A stretch of DNA of 16,680 nucleotides, taken from NCBI GenBank assembly GCA_036526135.1, contig DATCZA010000066.1, forward strand, positions 1 through 16,680, read 5' to 3'. Positions 7,801 through 16,490 of this stretch are shown one piece after another (position 1 is the first letter of the stretch; the number at the start of each line of letters is the position of its first letter). Made by a program: the position numbers and the translations under genes. Under the pieces are notes generated by a model. It saw only the letters and a list, made by a program, of their open reading frames with translations. It ran no database searches and was not told the origin of the DNA. The DNA is from UBA2965 sp036526135 (lineage in GTDB: Bacteria; Pseudomonadota; Gammaproteobacteria; Pseudomonadales; Azotimanducaceae).

Positions 7801-8949
7801 ACCTACGAGCGCTTGCGGCGGGCTCTGCTCGGCAAGAAGGCGGCTAGCGCTCCGGGCAAGAGCAAGGGCGGCACGGTGGACGAAGCGCTGCTCGACGGTC
7901 TCGGCAACGACGACTGGTTCAAGATCCGGATGGCTGATGACGCCCTGAACGCCCAGCTCGAGCGAGCCGAGGCGCAGCTCATGGAGCGCAAGGCCCGTCT
8001 GGATGCCGTCTATGCAGACAAGCGCTCCAAGCTCGAAAGCGGCGACGACCTGGCTCCCGGCGTGCTCAAGATCGTGAAGGTGTATCTGGCGATCAAGCGA
8101 CACATTCAGCCCGGCGACAAGATGGCCGGCAGGCACGGGAACAAAGGGGTGATCTCGGTGATCATGCCGGTGGAGGACATGCCGTACGACGAGCACGGCG
8201 AGCCCGTCGACATAGTTCTCAACCCGCTTGGCGTTCCCTCGCGAATGAACGTCGGTCAGGTGCTCGAGACCCATCTTGGATGGGCAGCGAAGGGCATCGG
8301 CGAGAAGATCGGCGAGATGCTCAACGCGCAGCGCAAGGTGGCCGAGGTCAGGGAGTTCGTCGAGCGGGTATACAATGCCGTAGGCGAACGCAAGGAAGAC
8401 ATCGGTTCGCTTTCGGATGCCGAGGTGATCGAGCTTGCCGGGAATCTCCGGGGCGGCATCCCCATTGCCACCCCGGTGTTCGATGGCGCTGCTGAGAGCG
8501 AGATCAAGAGCATGCTGGAGCTGGCGGAGCTTCCGCTCAGCGGCCAGGCGACCCTGTATGATGGGCGTACGGGCGACAAGTTCGACCGGCCCGTTACTCT
8601 CGGCTACATGTACATGCTCAAGCTCAACCATCTCGTCGACGACAAGATGCATGCCAGATCAACGGGCTCCTACAGCCTGGTGACCCAGCAGCCGTTGGGC
8701 GGCAAAGCGCAGTTCGGCGGGCAGCGCTTCGGCGAAATGGAAGTCTGGGCCCTCGAGGCCTACGGGGCCGCGTACACGCTCCAGGAGATGCTCACGGTGA
8801 AGTCGGACGACGTCACCGGTCGCACGAAGATGTACAAGAACATCGTCGACAGCGATTACCTCATGGAGCCGGGCATGCCGGAATCGTTCAACGTGCTCGT
8901 CAAGGAGATCCGCTCCCTGGGCATCGACATCGAGCTGGAGAGCGAATGA
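4876..8949 (+). CDS. rpoB: DNA-directed RNA polymerase subunit beta
   Basis: Forms one pincer of RNA polymerase core and half of the active-site cleft. The 1357 residues (E. coli 1342) are complete, beginning MAYSFTEKKRIRKDFGK. The rifampicin-binding region around 512-577 is wild type: SQLSQFMDQNNPLSE with Asp521, His531 and Ser536 (E. coli 516, 526, 531), followed by RRVSALGPGGLTRERAGFE. The catalytic-side basic motif DKMAGRHGNKG at 1081-1091 has Lys1082 and Lys1090 (E. coli 1065, 1073). The C-terminal part includes GGKAQFGGQRFGEMEVWALEA and ends LGIDIELESE. A variable insertion near 975-1060, with a coiled-coil-like ERAEAQLMERKARLDAV segment, corresponds to the gammaproteobacterial beta insertion. 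AGGAGA lies 5 nt before the ATG. rpoC follows after 70 nt. Confidence 0.99.
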   Translation: MAYSFTEKKRIRKDFGKLSEMMEMPYLLSIQVDSYDRFLQLAAPAEGRDDIGLHAAFRSVFPIVSYSGNAALEYVDYRLGQPAFDVKECVLRGTTYAAPLRVKVRLIIYDKESSNKAVKDVKEQEVYMGEIPLMTDNGTFVINGTERVVVSQLHRSPGVFFDHDRGKTHSSGKLLYSARVIPYRGSWLDFEFDPKDCVFVRIDRRRKLPATIILRALDFSAEEILGMFFDKNIFHVKKDGFSVDLIPERMRGDVATFDITDRQGNVIVELGRRITARHVRLLEDSGLKRLDVPREYMLDRVIAADVVDESTGEIVVACNSIITDEVLDKLLETGVSDIETIYTNDLDCGPYISETLRIDPTSNRLEALVEIYRMMRPGEPPTKEAAENLFTNLFFSAERYDLSGVGRMKFNRRLGREDITGEGILTNEDIIDVLRTLIDIRNGRGSVDDIDHLGNRRVRSVGEMAENQFRVGLIRVERAVKERLSLAESEGLMPQDMINAKPVAAAVKEFFGSSQLSQFMDQNNPLSEVTHKRRVSALGPGGLTRERAGFEVRDVHPTHYGRVCPIETPEGPNIGLINSLATYARTNEYGFLETPYRRVKGGKVAQEIEYLSAIDEAQYVIAQSSSPLDATGAFEGDLVDVRHQNEFTKTSAENVNYMDVSPKQVVSVAASLIPFLEHDDANRALMGSNMQRQAVPTIRTEKPLVGTGMERHVARDSGVCVIASRGGTVDSVDAGRIVVRVADAETEAGEAGVDIYNLTKFTRSNQNTCINQRPLVKPGDVIARGDILADGPSCDMGELALGQNMRIAFMPWNGYNYEDSILVSERVVQEDRFTSVHIQELTCVARDTKLGPEEITCDIPNVGEGALSKLDESGIVYIGAEVGAGDILVGKVTPKGETQLTPEEKLLRAIFGEKASDVKDTSLRVPTSVKGTVIDVRVFTRDGVEKDQRAKDIEQSELAQHRKDLNDEYRIVETATYERLRRALLGKKAASAPGKSKGGTVDEALLDGLGNDDWFKIRMADDALNAQLERAEAQLMERKARLDAVYADKRSKLESGDDLAPGVLKIVKVYLAIKRHIQPGDKMAGRHGNKGVISVIMPVEDMPYDEHGEPVDIVLNPLGVPSRMNVGQVLETHLGWAAKGIGEKIGEMLNAQRKVAEVREFVERVYNAVGERKEDIGSLSDAEVIELAGNLRGGIPIATPVFDGAAESEIKSMLELAELPLSGQATLYDGRTGDKFDRPVTLGYMYMLKLNHLVDDKMHARSTGSYSLVTQQPLGGKAQFGGQRFGEMEVWALEAYGAAYTLQEMLTVKSDDVTGRTKMYKNIVDSDYLMEPGMPESFNVLVKEIRSLGIDIELESE

Positions 8950-9019
8950 ATTCCTGTCAGCCAATGACCTGTGACGAAATCGGTAGCGTGCTACTCAAAT
9001 CCGACCGGGAGGAGAGAAC

Positions 9020-12000
9020 TTGAAAGATCTACTCAATATGTTGAAGGCCCAGAGCAGCGTCGACGAGTTTGACTCGTTGCGTATCGGTCTGGCATCCCCG
9101 GAGATGATCCGGTCGTGGTCTTTCGGCGAGGTGAAGAAGCCGGAGACCATAAACTACCGCACGTTCAAGCCTGAGCGCGATGGGCTCTTCTGCGCCCGGA
9201 TTTTCGGGCCGATCAAGGATTACGAGTGCCTCTGCGGCAAGTACAAGCGGCTCAAGCACCGTGGCGTGATCTGCGAGAAGTGCGGCGTCGAGGTGACCCT
9301 CACCAAGGTCCGCCGCGAGCGCATGGGGCACATCGAGCTTGCGAGCCCGGTGGCGCACATCTGGTTTCTGAAGTCCCTGCCGTCACGCATTGGCCTGCTG
9401 CTGGACATGACCCTGCGCGACATCGAGCGGGTTCTCTATTTCGAGTCCTACGTGGTCGTCGACCCGGGCCTCACGGATCTGGAGATCGGCCAGCTGCTCA
9501 CGGACGAAGACTATTACCAGAAGCTCGAGGAGTACGGTGACGAGTTCGATGCCAAGATGGGAGCGGAAGCCATTCAGGCCCTTCTGCTGAATCTGGATCT
9601 GGACTCGGAGATCGCTCGCCTGCGCGAGGAGATCCCGGCGACCAACAGCGACACCAAGATCAAGAAGCTCTCCAAGCGCCTGAAGCTCATGGAAGCGTTC
9701 GTGAACTCCGGAAACCGTCCCCAGTGGATGATCATGACGGTGCTCCCGGTGCTGCCGCCGGACCTGCGTCCCCTGGTGCCCCTGGACGGCGGTCGCTTCG
9801 CGACCTCGGACCTCAACGATCTCTACCGGCGCGTGATCAACCGCAACAACCGCCTGAAGCGGCTGCTGGACCTCTCCGCGCCGGACATCATCGTCCGCAA
9901 CGAGAAACGCATGTTGCAGGAGTCCGTCGACGCGCTGCTGGACAACGGCCGGCGCGGCCGGGCGATCACCGGTTCCAACAAGCGCCCGCTGAAGTCGCTT
10001 GCCGACATGATCAAGGGCAAGCAGGGCCGGTTCCGACAGAACCTGCTTGGCAAACGGGTAGATTACTCGGGACGTTCGGTGATCGTGGTGGGTCCGACCC
10101 TGCGGCTGCATCAGTGCGGGCTGCCCAAGAAGATGGCCCTGGAGCTCTTCAAGCCGTTCATTTTCGGCAAGCTGGAAGCCCGGGGTCTTGCCACGACCAT
10201 CAAGGCTGCCAAGAAGATGGTCGAGCGGGAGACGCCGGAGGTATGGGATATCCTGGCTGAAGTCATCCGCGAGCATCCGGTGCTGCTGAACCGGGCCCCC
10301 ACGCTCCACCGTCTGGGCATTCAGGCGTTCGAGCCGGTGCTCATCGAAGGCAAGGCCATTCAGCTGCACCCGCTCGTCTGCACGGCTTACAACGCCGACT
10401 TCGACGGGGACCAGATGGCCGTTCACGTGCCGCTGACGCTGGAAGCTCAGCTCGAAAGCCGTGCTCTGATGATGTCCACCAATAACATCCTCTCTCCAGC
10501 GAGCGGCGAGCCGATCATCGTGCCCTCTCAGGACGTGGTGCTCGGGCTCTATTACATGACCCGGGAGATGGTGAACGTCCCGGGCGAAGGCATGGCGTTC
10601 TCGGACATCGAGGAGGTGCATCGTGCCTATTACGCCGGCCGGGTGGATCTGCATGCCAGAATCAAGGTGCGGATAGAAGAGTACGTCCAACGGGATGATG
10701 GCAGCTACGAGGCCGTCACGAGCCTCGCGGAGACCACCGTCGGCCGGGCGCTGTTCTACGAGATCGTTCCCAAGGCGCTGCCCTTCGAGCTGGTCAACAA
10801 GCCGCTCGACAAGAAGGCCATATCCACGCTGATCAATGTCTGCTACCGCAACGTGGGCCTGAAGGACACGGTCATCTTTGCGGACCAGCTCATGTACACC
10901 GGCTTTGCGCACTCGACGTCCTCGGGCGCGTCCATCGGCGTCGACGATTTCGTCATACCGGAGGCCAAGACGAAGATCATTGAAGAGGCCGAAGCCGAAG
11001 TTGCGGAGATCGAGTCGCAGTACGCTTCGGGTCTGGTGACCCAGGGCGAGAAGTACAACAAGGTCGTAGACATCTGGTCGAGAGCCAACGATCTGGTGGC
11101 GCGCTCCATGATGGACGGCATCTCCAAGGAAACCGTCGTCGGCGTCGTGCGCGACGAGCACGGCAAGGTGGTGAGGTCCGGCGGTAAGCCGAAGACGGAG
11201 GAAGTGGAGCAGGACTCGTTCAACTCCGTCTTCATCTACGCCGACTCCGGCGCCCGTGGTTCTCCCGCGCAGATCCGTCAGCTTGCCGGCATGCGCGGAC
11301 TCATGACCCGTCCTGACGGCAGCATCATCGAGAATGCGATCACCGCGAACTTCCGGGAAGGGCTTTCGGTGAACGAGTACTTCATCTCGACACACGGGGC
11401 CCGCAAGGGTCTTGCGGACACCGCCTTGAAGACCGCTAACTCAGGGTATCTCACCCGCCGGCTGGTCGACGTTGCTCAGGACGTAGTCATCACCGAGGTC
11501 GACTGCGGAACCGACAAAGGGCTGAGGGCCGCAGCCATCATCGAGGGTGGTGACGTCGTCGAGCCCCTGGGCGACCGGGTCCTCGGTCGGGTAGTGGCTC
11601 AGGACGTTTTCGATGTGGACGCAAAGACCCTGATCATTCCCGGAGGCACCATGCTCGATGAGGCATGGGTGGAACGCCTGGACATACTGGGGATCGACGA
11701 GATCCTCGTGCGCTCCGCCATCACCTGCTCTACGCGGCACGGGGTGTGCGGCGCATGCTACGGCAGGGACCTTGCCCGCGGTCACCAGGTGAACGTTGGC
11801 GAGGCTGTGGGTGTCATCGCCGCTCAGTCCATCGGCGAGCCGGGCACCCAGTTGACCATGCGGACGTTCCATATCGGCGGAGCCGCATCCCGCGCCACCG
11901 CCATCGACAACATCCAGGTCAAGCACGGGGGTTCCGTTCGGCTGCACAACCTGAAGACCGTGGAGAGGCAAAGCGGCGAGCTGGTTGCGGTTTCCCGGTC

Positions 12001-13273
12001 CGGCGAGATTGCCGTTGCCGACGAGCATGGCCGTGAGCGTGAACGTTACAAGCTCCCCTATGGGGCCGTGATCTCCGTGGCCGACAGCGACAGCGTCGAG
12101 GCCGGGCAGGTGATCGCCCAGTGGGATCCTCATACTCACCCCATCGTCACCGAGGTGGCCGGCACGGTTCAGTTCCAGGACATGGAAGAAGGTCTGTCCA
12201 TCAACCGCCAGACCGACGAGCTGACCGGCCTGACCAACATCACCGTGCTCGATCCCAAGGATCGGCCCAGCTCCGGCAAGGATCTGCGGCCTGCGGTGAG
12301 CCTCGTCGACGGCAAAGGCAAAGAGGTGGTTCTGCCGGGAAGCGACCAGCCTGCGCATTATTTTCTGCCTAGCGACGCCATCCTCAACCTGGAGAACAAG
12401 GACAAGATCGGGGTGGGCGATGTCATCGCCCGTATTCCTCAGGAAGGGTCCAAAACCCGGGACATCACGGGTGGCTTGCCGAGGGTTGCCGATCTGTTCG
12501 AGGCCCGCAAGCCCAAGGAACCGGCGATCCTCGCCGAGCAGACGGGTACCGTCAGCTTCGGCAAGGAGACCAAGGGCAAGCGACGCCTGGTGGTCACGCC
12601 TGCAGACGGCGACCCCGTCGAGACGCTGATTCCGAAGTGGCGCAACATCGGTGTGTTCGAGGGTGAGAGCGTCGAGCGCGGGGAGGTGGTCTGCGATGGC
12701 CCACCAAGCCCCCACGACATTCTCCGTCTGAAGGGCGTCGCCGAGCTGGCCAAGTACATCATCAACGAGATCCAGGAGGTCTATCGGCTTCAGGGTGTGA
12801 CCATCAATGACAAGCACATTGAGGTCATCGTGCGGCAGATGCTGCGCAAGGCGGAGATCGTTGATCCGGGCGAATCTGAGCTCATCCGCGGCGAGCAGCT
12901 GGAGTACAACCGGGTGACGGAGGTCAACGAGGCGCTGGAAGCCGAAGGCAAGGAGCTGGCGAAGTTCGAGCGGCTGCTGCTCGGCATCACGAAAGCGTCT
13001 CTGGCAACGGAGTCGTTCATCTCGGCTGCCTCCTTCCAGGAGACGACCCGGGTGCTTACCGAGGCCGCAGTGACCGGAAAGCAGGATCACCTTCGCGGCC
13101 TGAAGGAAAACGTCGTCGTCGGACGGCTGATCCCGGCCGGAACGGGCCTGACCTATCACAGCGACCGCAAGCGCAAGCGCGAAGAAGAGCTGGCGGCCCG
13201 TCTGTCGAGGGAGCAGGGGGTGACGGCGGACGATATCGAGCAGGCACTTTCGGAAGCCTTGAGCAGCGAGTAG
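9020..13273 (+). CDS. rpoC: DNA-directed RNA polymerase subunit beta'
   Basis: Catalytic subunit of RNA polymerase that holds the active-site Mg2+. The 1417 residues compare with 1407 in E. coli. Zinc site 1 is intact at Cys70, 72, 85 and 88. The invariant NADFDGDQMA is at 458-467 with Asp460, 462 and 464. The second zinc site is Cys829, 903, 910 and 913, with the same spacing as E. coli shifted by 15. That shift fits extra residues near 700-735 (VVGVVRDEHGKVVRSGGKPK). The bridge-helix/trigger-loop region (STHGARKGLADTALKTANSGYLTRR; GEPGTQLTMRTFHIGGAASR) is conserved. The start is TTG, fixed by GGAGGAG at 9008-9014 five nt upstream and by the family N terminus MKDLLNMLKAQ. A strong hairpin lies 38 nt after the stop. 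Confidence 0.99.
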   Translation: MKDLLNMLKAQSSVDEFDSLRIGLASPEMIRSWSFGEVKKPETINYRTFKPERDGLFCARIFGPIKDYECLCGKYKRLKHRGVICEKCGVEVTLTKVRRERMGHIELASPVAHIWFLKSLPSRIGLLLDMTLRDIERVLYFESYVVVDPGLTDLEIGQLLTDEDYYQKLEEYGDEFDAKMGAEAIQALLLNLDLDSEIARLREEIPATNSDTKIKKLSKRLKLMEAFVNSGNRPQWMIMTVLPVLPPDLRPLVPLDGGRFATSDLNDLYRRVINRNNRLKRLLDLSAPDIIVRNEKRMLQESVDALLDNGRRGRAITGSNKRPLKSLADMIKGKQGRFRQNLLGKRVDYSGRSVIVVGPTLRLHQCGLPKKMALELFKPFIFGKLEARGLATTIKAAKKMVERETPEVWDILAEVIREHPVLLNRAPTLHRLGIQAFEPVLIEGKAIQLHPLVCTAYNADFDGDQMAVHVPLTLEAQLESRALMMSTNNILSPASGEPIIVPSQDVVLGLYYMTREMVNVPGEGMAFSDIEEVHRAYYAGRVDLHARIKVRIEEYVQRDDGSYEAVTSLAETTVGRALFYEIVPKALPFELVNKPLDKKAISTLINVCYRNVGLKDTVIFADQLMYTGFAHSTSSGASIGVDDFVIPEAKTKIIEEAEAEVAEIESQYASGLVTQGEKYNKVVDIWSRANDLVARSMMDGISKETVVGVVRDEHGKVVRSGGKPKTEEVEQDSFNSVFIYADSGARGSPAQIRQLAGMRGLMTRPDGSIIENAITANFREGLSVNEYFISTHGARKGLADTALKTANSGYLTRRLVDVAQDVVITEVDCGTDKGLRAAAIIEGGDVVEPLGDRVLGRVVAQDVFDVDAKTLIIPGGTMLDEAWVERLDILGIDEILVRSAITCSTRHGVCGACYGRDLARGHQVNVGEAVGVIAAQSIGEPGTQLTMRTFHIGGAASRATAIDNIQVKHGGSVRLHNLKTVERQSGELVAVSRSGEIAVADEHGRERERYKLPYGAVISVADSDSVEAGQVIAQWDPHTHPIVTEVAGTVQFQDMEEGLSINRQTDELTGLTNITVLDPKDRPSSGKDLRPAVSLVDGKGKEVVLPGSDQPAHYFLPSDAILNLENKDKIGVGDVIARIPQEGSKTRDITGGLPRVADLFEARKPKEPAILAEQTGTVSFGKETKGKRRLVVTPADGDPVETLIPKWRNIGVFEGESVERGEVVCDGPPSPHDILRLKGVAELAKYIINEIQEVYRLQGVTINDKHIEVIVRQMLRKAEIVDPGESELIRGEQLEYNRVTEVNEALEAEGKELAKFERLLLGITKASLATESFISAASFQETTRVLTEAAVTGKQDHLRGLKENVVVGRLIPAGTGLTYHSDRKRKREEELAARLSREQGVTADDIEQALSEALSSE

Positions 13274-13311
13274 CCCTGCAACAGGAGCGGCCCCAGGTGT
13301 GGTCGCGGGGG

Positions 13312-13337
13312 CGGCGGCAATCGCTGGATTGCCGCCG
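13312..13337 (+). terminator. Strong hairpin after rpoC (possible partial terminator)
   Basis: A perfect 11-bp stem, CGGCGGCAATC (13312-13322) with GATTGCCGCCG (13327-13337), closes a GCTG loop. Only TTGCT follows instead of a T-run, and those bases also form the -35 box of the next promoter. It could act as a leaky terminator or as a 3' end stabiliser for the rpoBC mRNA. Confidence 0.5.
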
Positions 13338-13366
13338 TTGCTAACCGCAGGACGTGTGATTACAAT
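13338..13366 (+). promoter_or_regulatory. Sigma-70 type promoter of the str operon
   Basis: TTGCTA (13338-13343), a spacer of exactly 17 nt, and TACAAT (13361-13366) match the -35/-10 consensus at 4 and 5 of 6 bases. The -35 abuts the right arm of the hairpin after rpoC. Initiation is expected near 13373, giving a leader of about 56 nt before rpsL. It would let rpsL-rpsG-fusA-tuf be transcribed independently of read-through from rpoBC. Confidence 0.65.
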
Positions 13367-13428
13367 CGCGCCCCCCGGAGCCAGCCCTGTCGGCGGGTTG
13401 CGGGAAAAGAGTCAGTAACGGAGCAAGA

Positions 13429-13800
13429 ATGGCGACGATCAGCCAGTTGGTACGAAAGCCTCGAAAGCGAAAAGTGGACAAGAACATCGTCCCCGCTTTG
13501 CAGGGCTCACCGCAGAAGCGGGGCGTTTGCACGCGCGTGTACACGACCACGCCCAAGAAGCCGAACTCGGCCCTGCGAAAGGTCTGTCGGGTTCGCCTGA
13601 CCAACGGCTACGAAGTCACCTCTTACATCGGCGGTGAAGGGCACAACCTGCAGGAGCACTCCGTGGTCCTGATTCGCGGAGGTCGTGTTAAGGACCTGCC
13701 AGGCGTTCGCTACCACACGGTTCGCGGAACGCTCGACACCTCGGGTGTCTCGGACCGCAAGCAGCGCCGTTCTAAATATGGAGCCAAACGGCCCAAGTAA
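13429..13800 (+). CDS. rpsL: 30S ribosomal protein S12
   Basis: Decoding-centre protein of the small subunit that controls translational accuracy. The 123 residues (E. coli 124) carry the invariant VYTTTPKKPNSALRKVCRVRL and GGRVKDLPGVRYHTVRG segments. Lys43 and Lys88 (42 and 87 in mature E. coli numbering), the classic streptomycin-resistance positions, are wild type. Asp89, the residue that RimO methylthiolates in E. coli, is present. GGAG at 13420-13423 stands 5 nt before the ATG. It is the first gene of the str operon, downstream of the promoter at 13338-13366. Confidence 0.99.
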   Translation: MATISQLVRKPRKRKVDKNIVPALQGSPQKRGVCTRVYTTTPKKPNSALRKVCRVRLTNGYEVTSYIGGEGHNLQEHSVVLIRGGRVKDLPGVRYHTVRGTLDTSGVSDRKQRRSKYGAKRPK

Positions 13801-13871
13801 ATCGCCGGAATATTCGTTCCAGTAAGGCCCCGGATAACCTCGGGGAAACACCTGAAGCCAAGGAGCAGCTA
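13801..13871 (+). promoter_or_regulatory. rpsL-rpsG intercistronic region (possible S7 site)
   Basis: This 71-nt spacer contains a hairpin CCCCG (13828-13832) / CGGGG (13841-13845) with an 8-nt loop, then the rpsG ribosome binding site AGGAG (13861-13865). In E. coli S7 binds the equivalent spacer to repress its own translation. Whether this shorter spacer carries the S7 determinants cannot be told by eye. Confidence 0.35.
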
Positions 13872-14342
13872 ATGCCCAGACGTCGAATCGTCGCCAAGCG
13901 CGAAATCCTTCCTGATCCCAAGTACAACAACCAGACGGTCGCCAAGTTCATCAACCACGTGATGGTGAGCGGCAAGAAAGCCGTTGCGGAGAGGATCGTC
14001 TACGGCGCGCTGTCGCGCATCGAAGAGCGGGACAACCCCGACCCGGTCGAGATTTTCGAGAAAGCTCTCGAAGCGGTGGCGCCATTTGTCGAAGTGAAAT
14101 CCCGCCGCGTGGGGGGTGCGACCTACCAGGTGCCGGTCGAGGTCCGGGCGTCCCGACGCGAGGCCCTGGCCATGCGCTGGCTGGTGGACAGTGCGCGCAA
14201 GCGTGGAGAGAAGTCGATGGCTGCCCGTCTCGCCGGCGAGCTAATGGATGCTGCCGACGGTCGTGGCTCCGCGGTCAGGAAGCGGGAGGATACTCACCGC
14301 ATGGCCGAAGCCAACCGGGCGTTCTCGCACTATCGTTACTAG
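13872..14342 (+). CDS. rpsG: 30S ribosomal protein S7
   Basis: Nucleates assembly of the 30S head on the 3' domain of 16S rRNA and lines the E-site tRNA path. It is 156 residues, the common length of the family. It begins MPRRRIVAKREILPDPKY and contains KFINHVMVSGKKAVAE, the beta-hairpin region VGGATYQVPVEV near 80-90, and the C-terminal THRMAEANRAFSHYRY. AGGAG lies 6 nt before the ATG. fusA follows after about 40 nt in the same direction, as in the str operon of E. coli. Confidence 0.99.
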   Translation: MPRRRIVAKREILPDPKYNNQTVAKFINHVMVSGKKAVAERIVYGALSRIEERDNPDPVEIFEKALEAVAPFVEVKSRRVGGATYQVPVEVRASRREALAMRWLVDSARKRGEKSMAARLAGELMDAADGRGSAVRKREDTHRMAEANRAFSHYRY

Positions 14343-14385
14343 CGGTTCCCTTGTTTAAGTTCCCTTCGAATTTCTGGAGAGCATG

Positions 14386-16485
14386 ATGGCTCGTACGACC
14401 CCTATTTCCCGATACCGGAACATCGGCATCGTTGCGCACGTGGATGCGGGAAAGACCACCACCACGGAGCGGGTGCTCTTCTATACGGGGCTGTCGCACA
14501 AGATCGGCGAGGTTCACGACGGCGCGGCCACCATGGACTGGATGGAGCAGGAGCAGGAGCGGGGCATCACCATCACCTCCGCGGCCACCACCTGCTTCTG
14601 GAGGGGCATGAACCAGCAGTTCGACGAGCACCGCATCAACATCATCGATACGCCCGGGCACGTGGACTTCACCATCGAGGTGGAGCGCAGCCTGCGAGTT
14701 CTCGACGGGGCCGTGGTCGTGTTCTGCGCCACTTCGGGCGTCGAGCCGCAATCGGAGACGGTGTGGCGCCAGGCCAACCGCTACGAGGTGCCGCGCATCG
14801 TTTTCGTCAACAAGATGGACCGGGCCGGGGCCGACTTTCTCCGGGTCGTCGATCAGATCAAGAACCGCCTCGGCGCCGCGCCTGTGCCCATTCAGCTGTC
14901 CATCGGCGCGGAGGAGCAGTTCAAGGGTGTGGTCGATCTCATTCGAATGAAGGCCATCATCTGGAACGAGGACGACCAGGGCCTCACCTATGACCTGGCG
15001 GACATTCCCGAAGAACTGATGGCCGATGCCGAACACTGGCGCGAACAGATGGTGGAAAACGCTGCCGAAGCCAACGAGGAGCTGATGGAGAAGTACCTCG
15101 AGGAAGGGGAGCTGTCGGCCGAGGACATCAAAGAGGGTCTTCGCATACGCACGCTCGCCAACGAGATCGTCCCCGCCCTCTGCGGCTCCGCGTTCAAGAA
15201 CAAGGGCGTCCAGGCGGTGCTGGATGCGGTGGTGGAGTACCTTCCCGCACCCACCGAGGTGAAAGCCATCGAAGGTCTGCTCCAGGACGAAGAAACGGTG
15301 GAATCGCGTCAGGCGGATGACGATGCGCCGTTTGCGGCTCTCGCTTTCAAGATCGCCACGGATCCGTTCGTGGGAACGTTGACCTTTTTCCGCGTTTACT
15401 CGGGCGTGCTGAGTTCTGGCGATCAGGTCTACAACACCGTCAAGAGCAAGCGCGAGCGGGTAGGCCGAATGGTGCAGATGCATTCGAACAACCGCAACGA
15501 GATCAAGGAAGTGCGCGCGGGCGACATTGCCGCTGCCATTGGTCTGAAGGACGTCAGCACGGGGGATACGCTCTGTGCCCAGGACAGCCTGATCACCCTG
15601 GAGCGTATGGAGTTTCCGGAGCCCGTCATCTCCGTGGCCGTCGAGCCCAAATCGGTGCCCGACCAGGAGAAGATGGGCATCGCGCTCGGCAAGCTGGCTC
15701 AGGAAGATCCGTCGTTTCGCGTGGAAACCGATGAAGAGTCGGGCCAGACGATCATCTCCGGCATGGGAGAACTTCATCTGGACATCATCGTCGATCGCAT
15801 GCGTCGCGAGTTCGGGGTCGAAGCAAACATCGGCAAGCCCCAGGTGGCTTATCGCGAGACCATCCGAGCGCCCATCGAGCAGGAAGGCAAGTTCGTCCGT
15901 CAGAGTGGTGGCCGCGGTCAGTATGGTCACGTCTGGTTGCGGATCGAGCCCTATGAGGACGAGGAGGGCTTGGCCACCTACGAGTTCGTCGATGAGATCG
16001 TGGGCGGCGTCGTGCCGCGGGAATACATTCCCGCCGTGGACAAGGGTATCCGGGAACAGATGCAGAATGGCGTGATCGCCGGTTACCCGCTGATCGGGGT
16101 CAGGGCCATACTCTACGACGGCTCTTTCCACGAGGTGGACTCGTCGGAAATGGCGTTCAAAATCGCTGGGTCCATGGCCCTGAAGGAGGGTGCGCAGAAG
16201 GCAAGTCCGGTCCTGCTCGAACCCATCATGAACGTTGAGGTCGTAACGCCCGAGGATTACATGGGCGATGTGGTGGGCGACCTGAACCGGCGCCGCGGGA
16301 TCATTGCCGGCATGGACGAGAACCCGGCGGGCAAGATCATCCGCGCGGATGTGCCGTTGTCCGAGATGTTCGGGTACTCCACGGACCTGCGTTCGGCCAC
16401 CCAGGGGCGGGCGACCTACACGATGGAGTTCGCCAAGTACGCACAGGTTCCCGAAAGCATTGCCGAAGGCATTATCAATCGATAA
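14386..16485 (+). CDS. fusA: Elongation factor G
   Basis: Translational GTPase that drives translocation and, with ribosome recycling factor, splits post-termination ribosomes. It is 699 residues from this start. G-domain motifs: AHVDAGKT (17-24), RGITITSAATT switch I, DTPGH (88-92), NKMD (142-145). Later domains show FKIATDPFVGTLTFFRVYSG (II), MGELHLDIIVDRM (III), QSGGRGQYGHV (IV) and PLSEMFGYSTDLRS (V). Two ATGs are adjacent (14383, 14386). The second is preferred because it gives the usual MARTTPISRYRNIGI start and lies 5 nt from GGAGA (14376-14380), against 2 nt for the first. Codons are C-ending (10 ACC to 4 ACG among the first 105 codons), in contrast to the tuf that follows. The gene ends 66 nt before that tuf. 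Confidence 0.99.
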   Translation: MARTTPISRYRNIGIVAHVDAGKTTTTERVLFYTGLSHKIGEVHDGAATMDWMEQEQERGITITSAATTCFWRGMNQQFDEHRINIIDTPGHVDFTIEVERSLRVLDGAVVVFCATSGVEPQSETVWRQANRYEVPRIVFVNKMDRAGADFLRVVDQIKNRLGAAPVPIQLSIGAEEQFKGVVDLIRMKAIIWNEDDQGLTYDLADIPEELMADAEHWREQMVENAAEANEELMEKYLEEGELSAEDIKEGLRIRTLANEIVPALCGSAFKNKGVQAVLDAVVEYLPAPTEVKAIEGLLQDEETVESRQADDDAPFAALAFKIATDPFVGTLTFFRVYSGVLSSGDQVYNTVKSKRERVGRMVQMHSNNRNEIKEVRAGDIAAAIGLKDVSTGDTLCAQDSLITLERMEFPEPVISVAVEPKSVPDQEKMGIALGKLAQEDPSFRVETDEESGQTIISGMGELHLDIIVDRMRREFGVEANIGKPQVAYRETIRAPIEQEGKFVRQSGGRGQYGHVWLRIEPYEDEEGLATYEFVDEIVGGVVPREYIPAVDKGIREQMQNGVIAGYPLIGVRAILYDGSFHEVDSSEMAFKIAGSMALKEGAQKASPVLLEPIMNVEVVTPEDYMGDVVGDLNRRRGIIAGMDENPAGKIIRADVPLSEMFGYSTDLRSATQGRATYTMEFAKYAQVPESIAEGIINR

Positions 16486-16490
16486 AGTTC

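Noticed and set aside
5386..8652. A 1088-codon open frame on the minus strand inside rpoB
   Set aside because: It is wholly antisense to a complete rpoB, has low-complexity His/Val/Asp/Arg-rich translation and no family motif. Long antisense frames are expected opposite GC-rich genes with C/G-ending codons.
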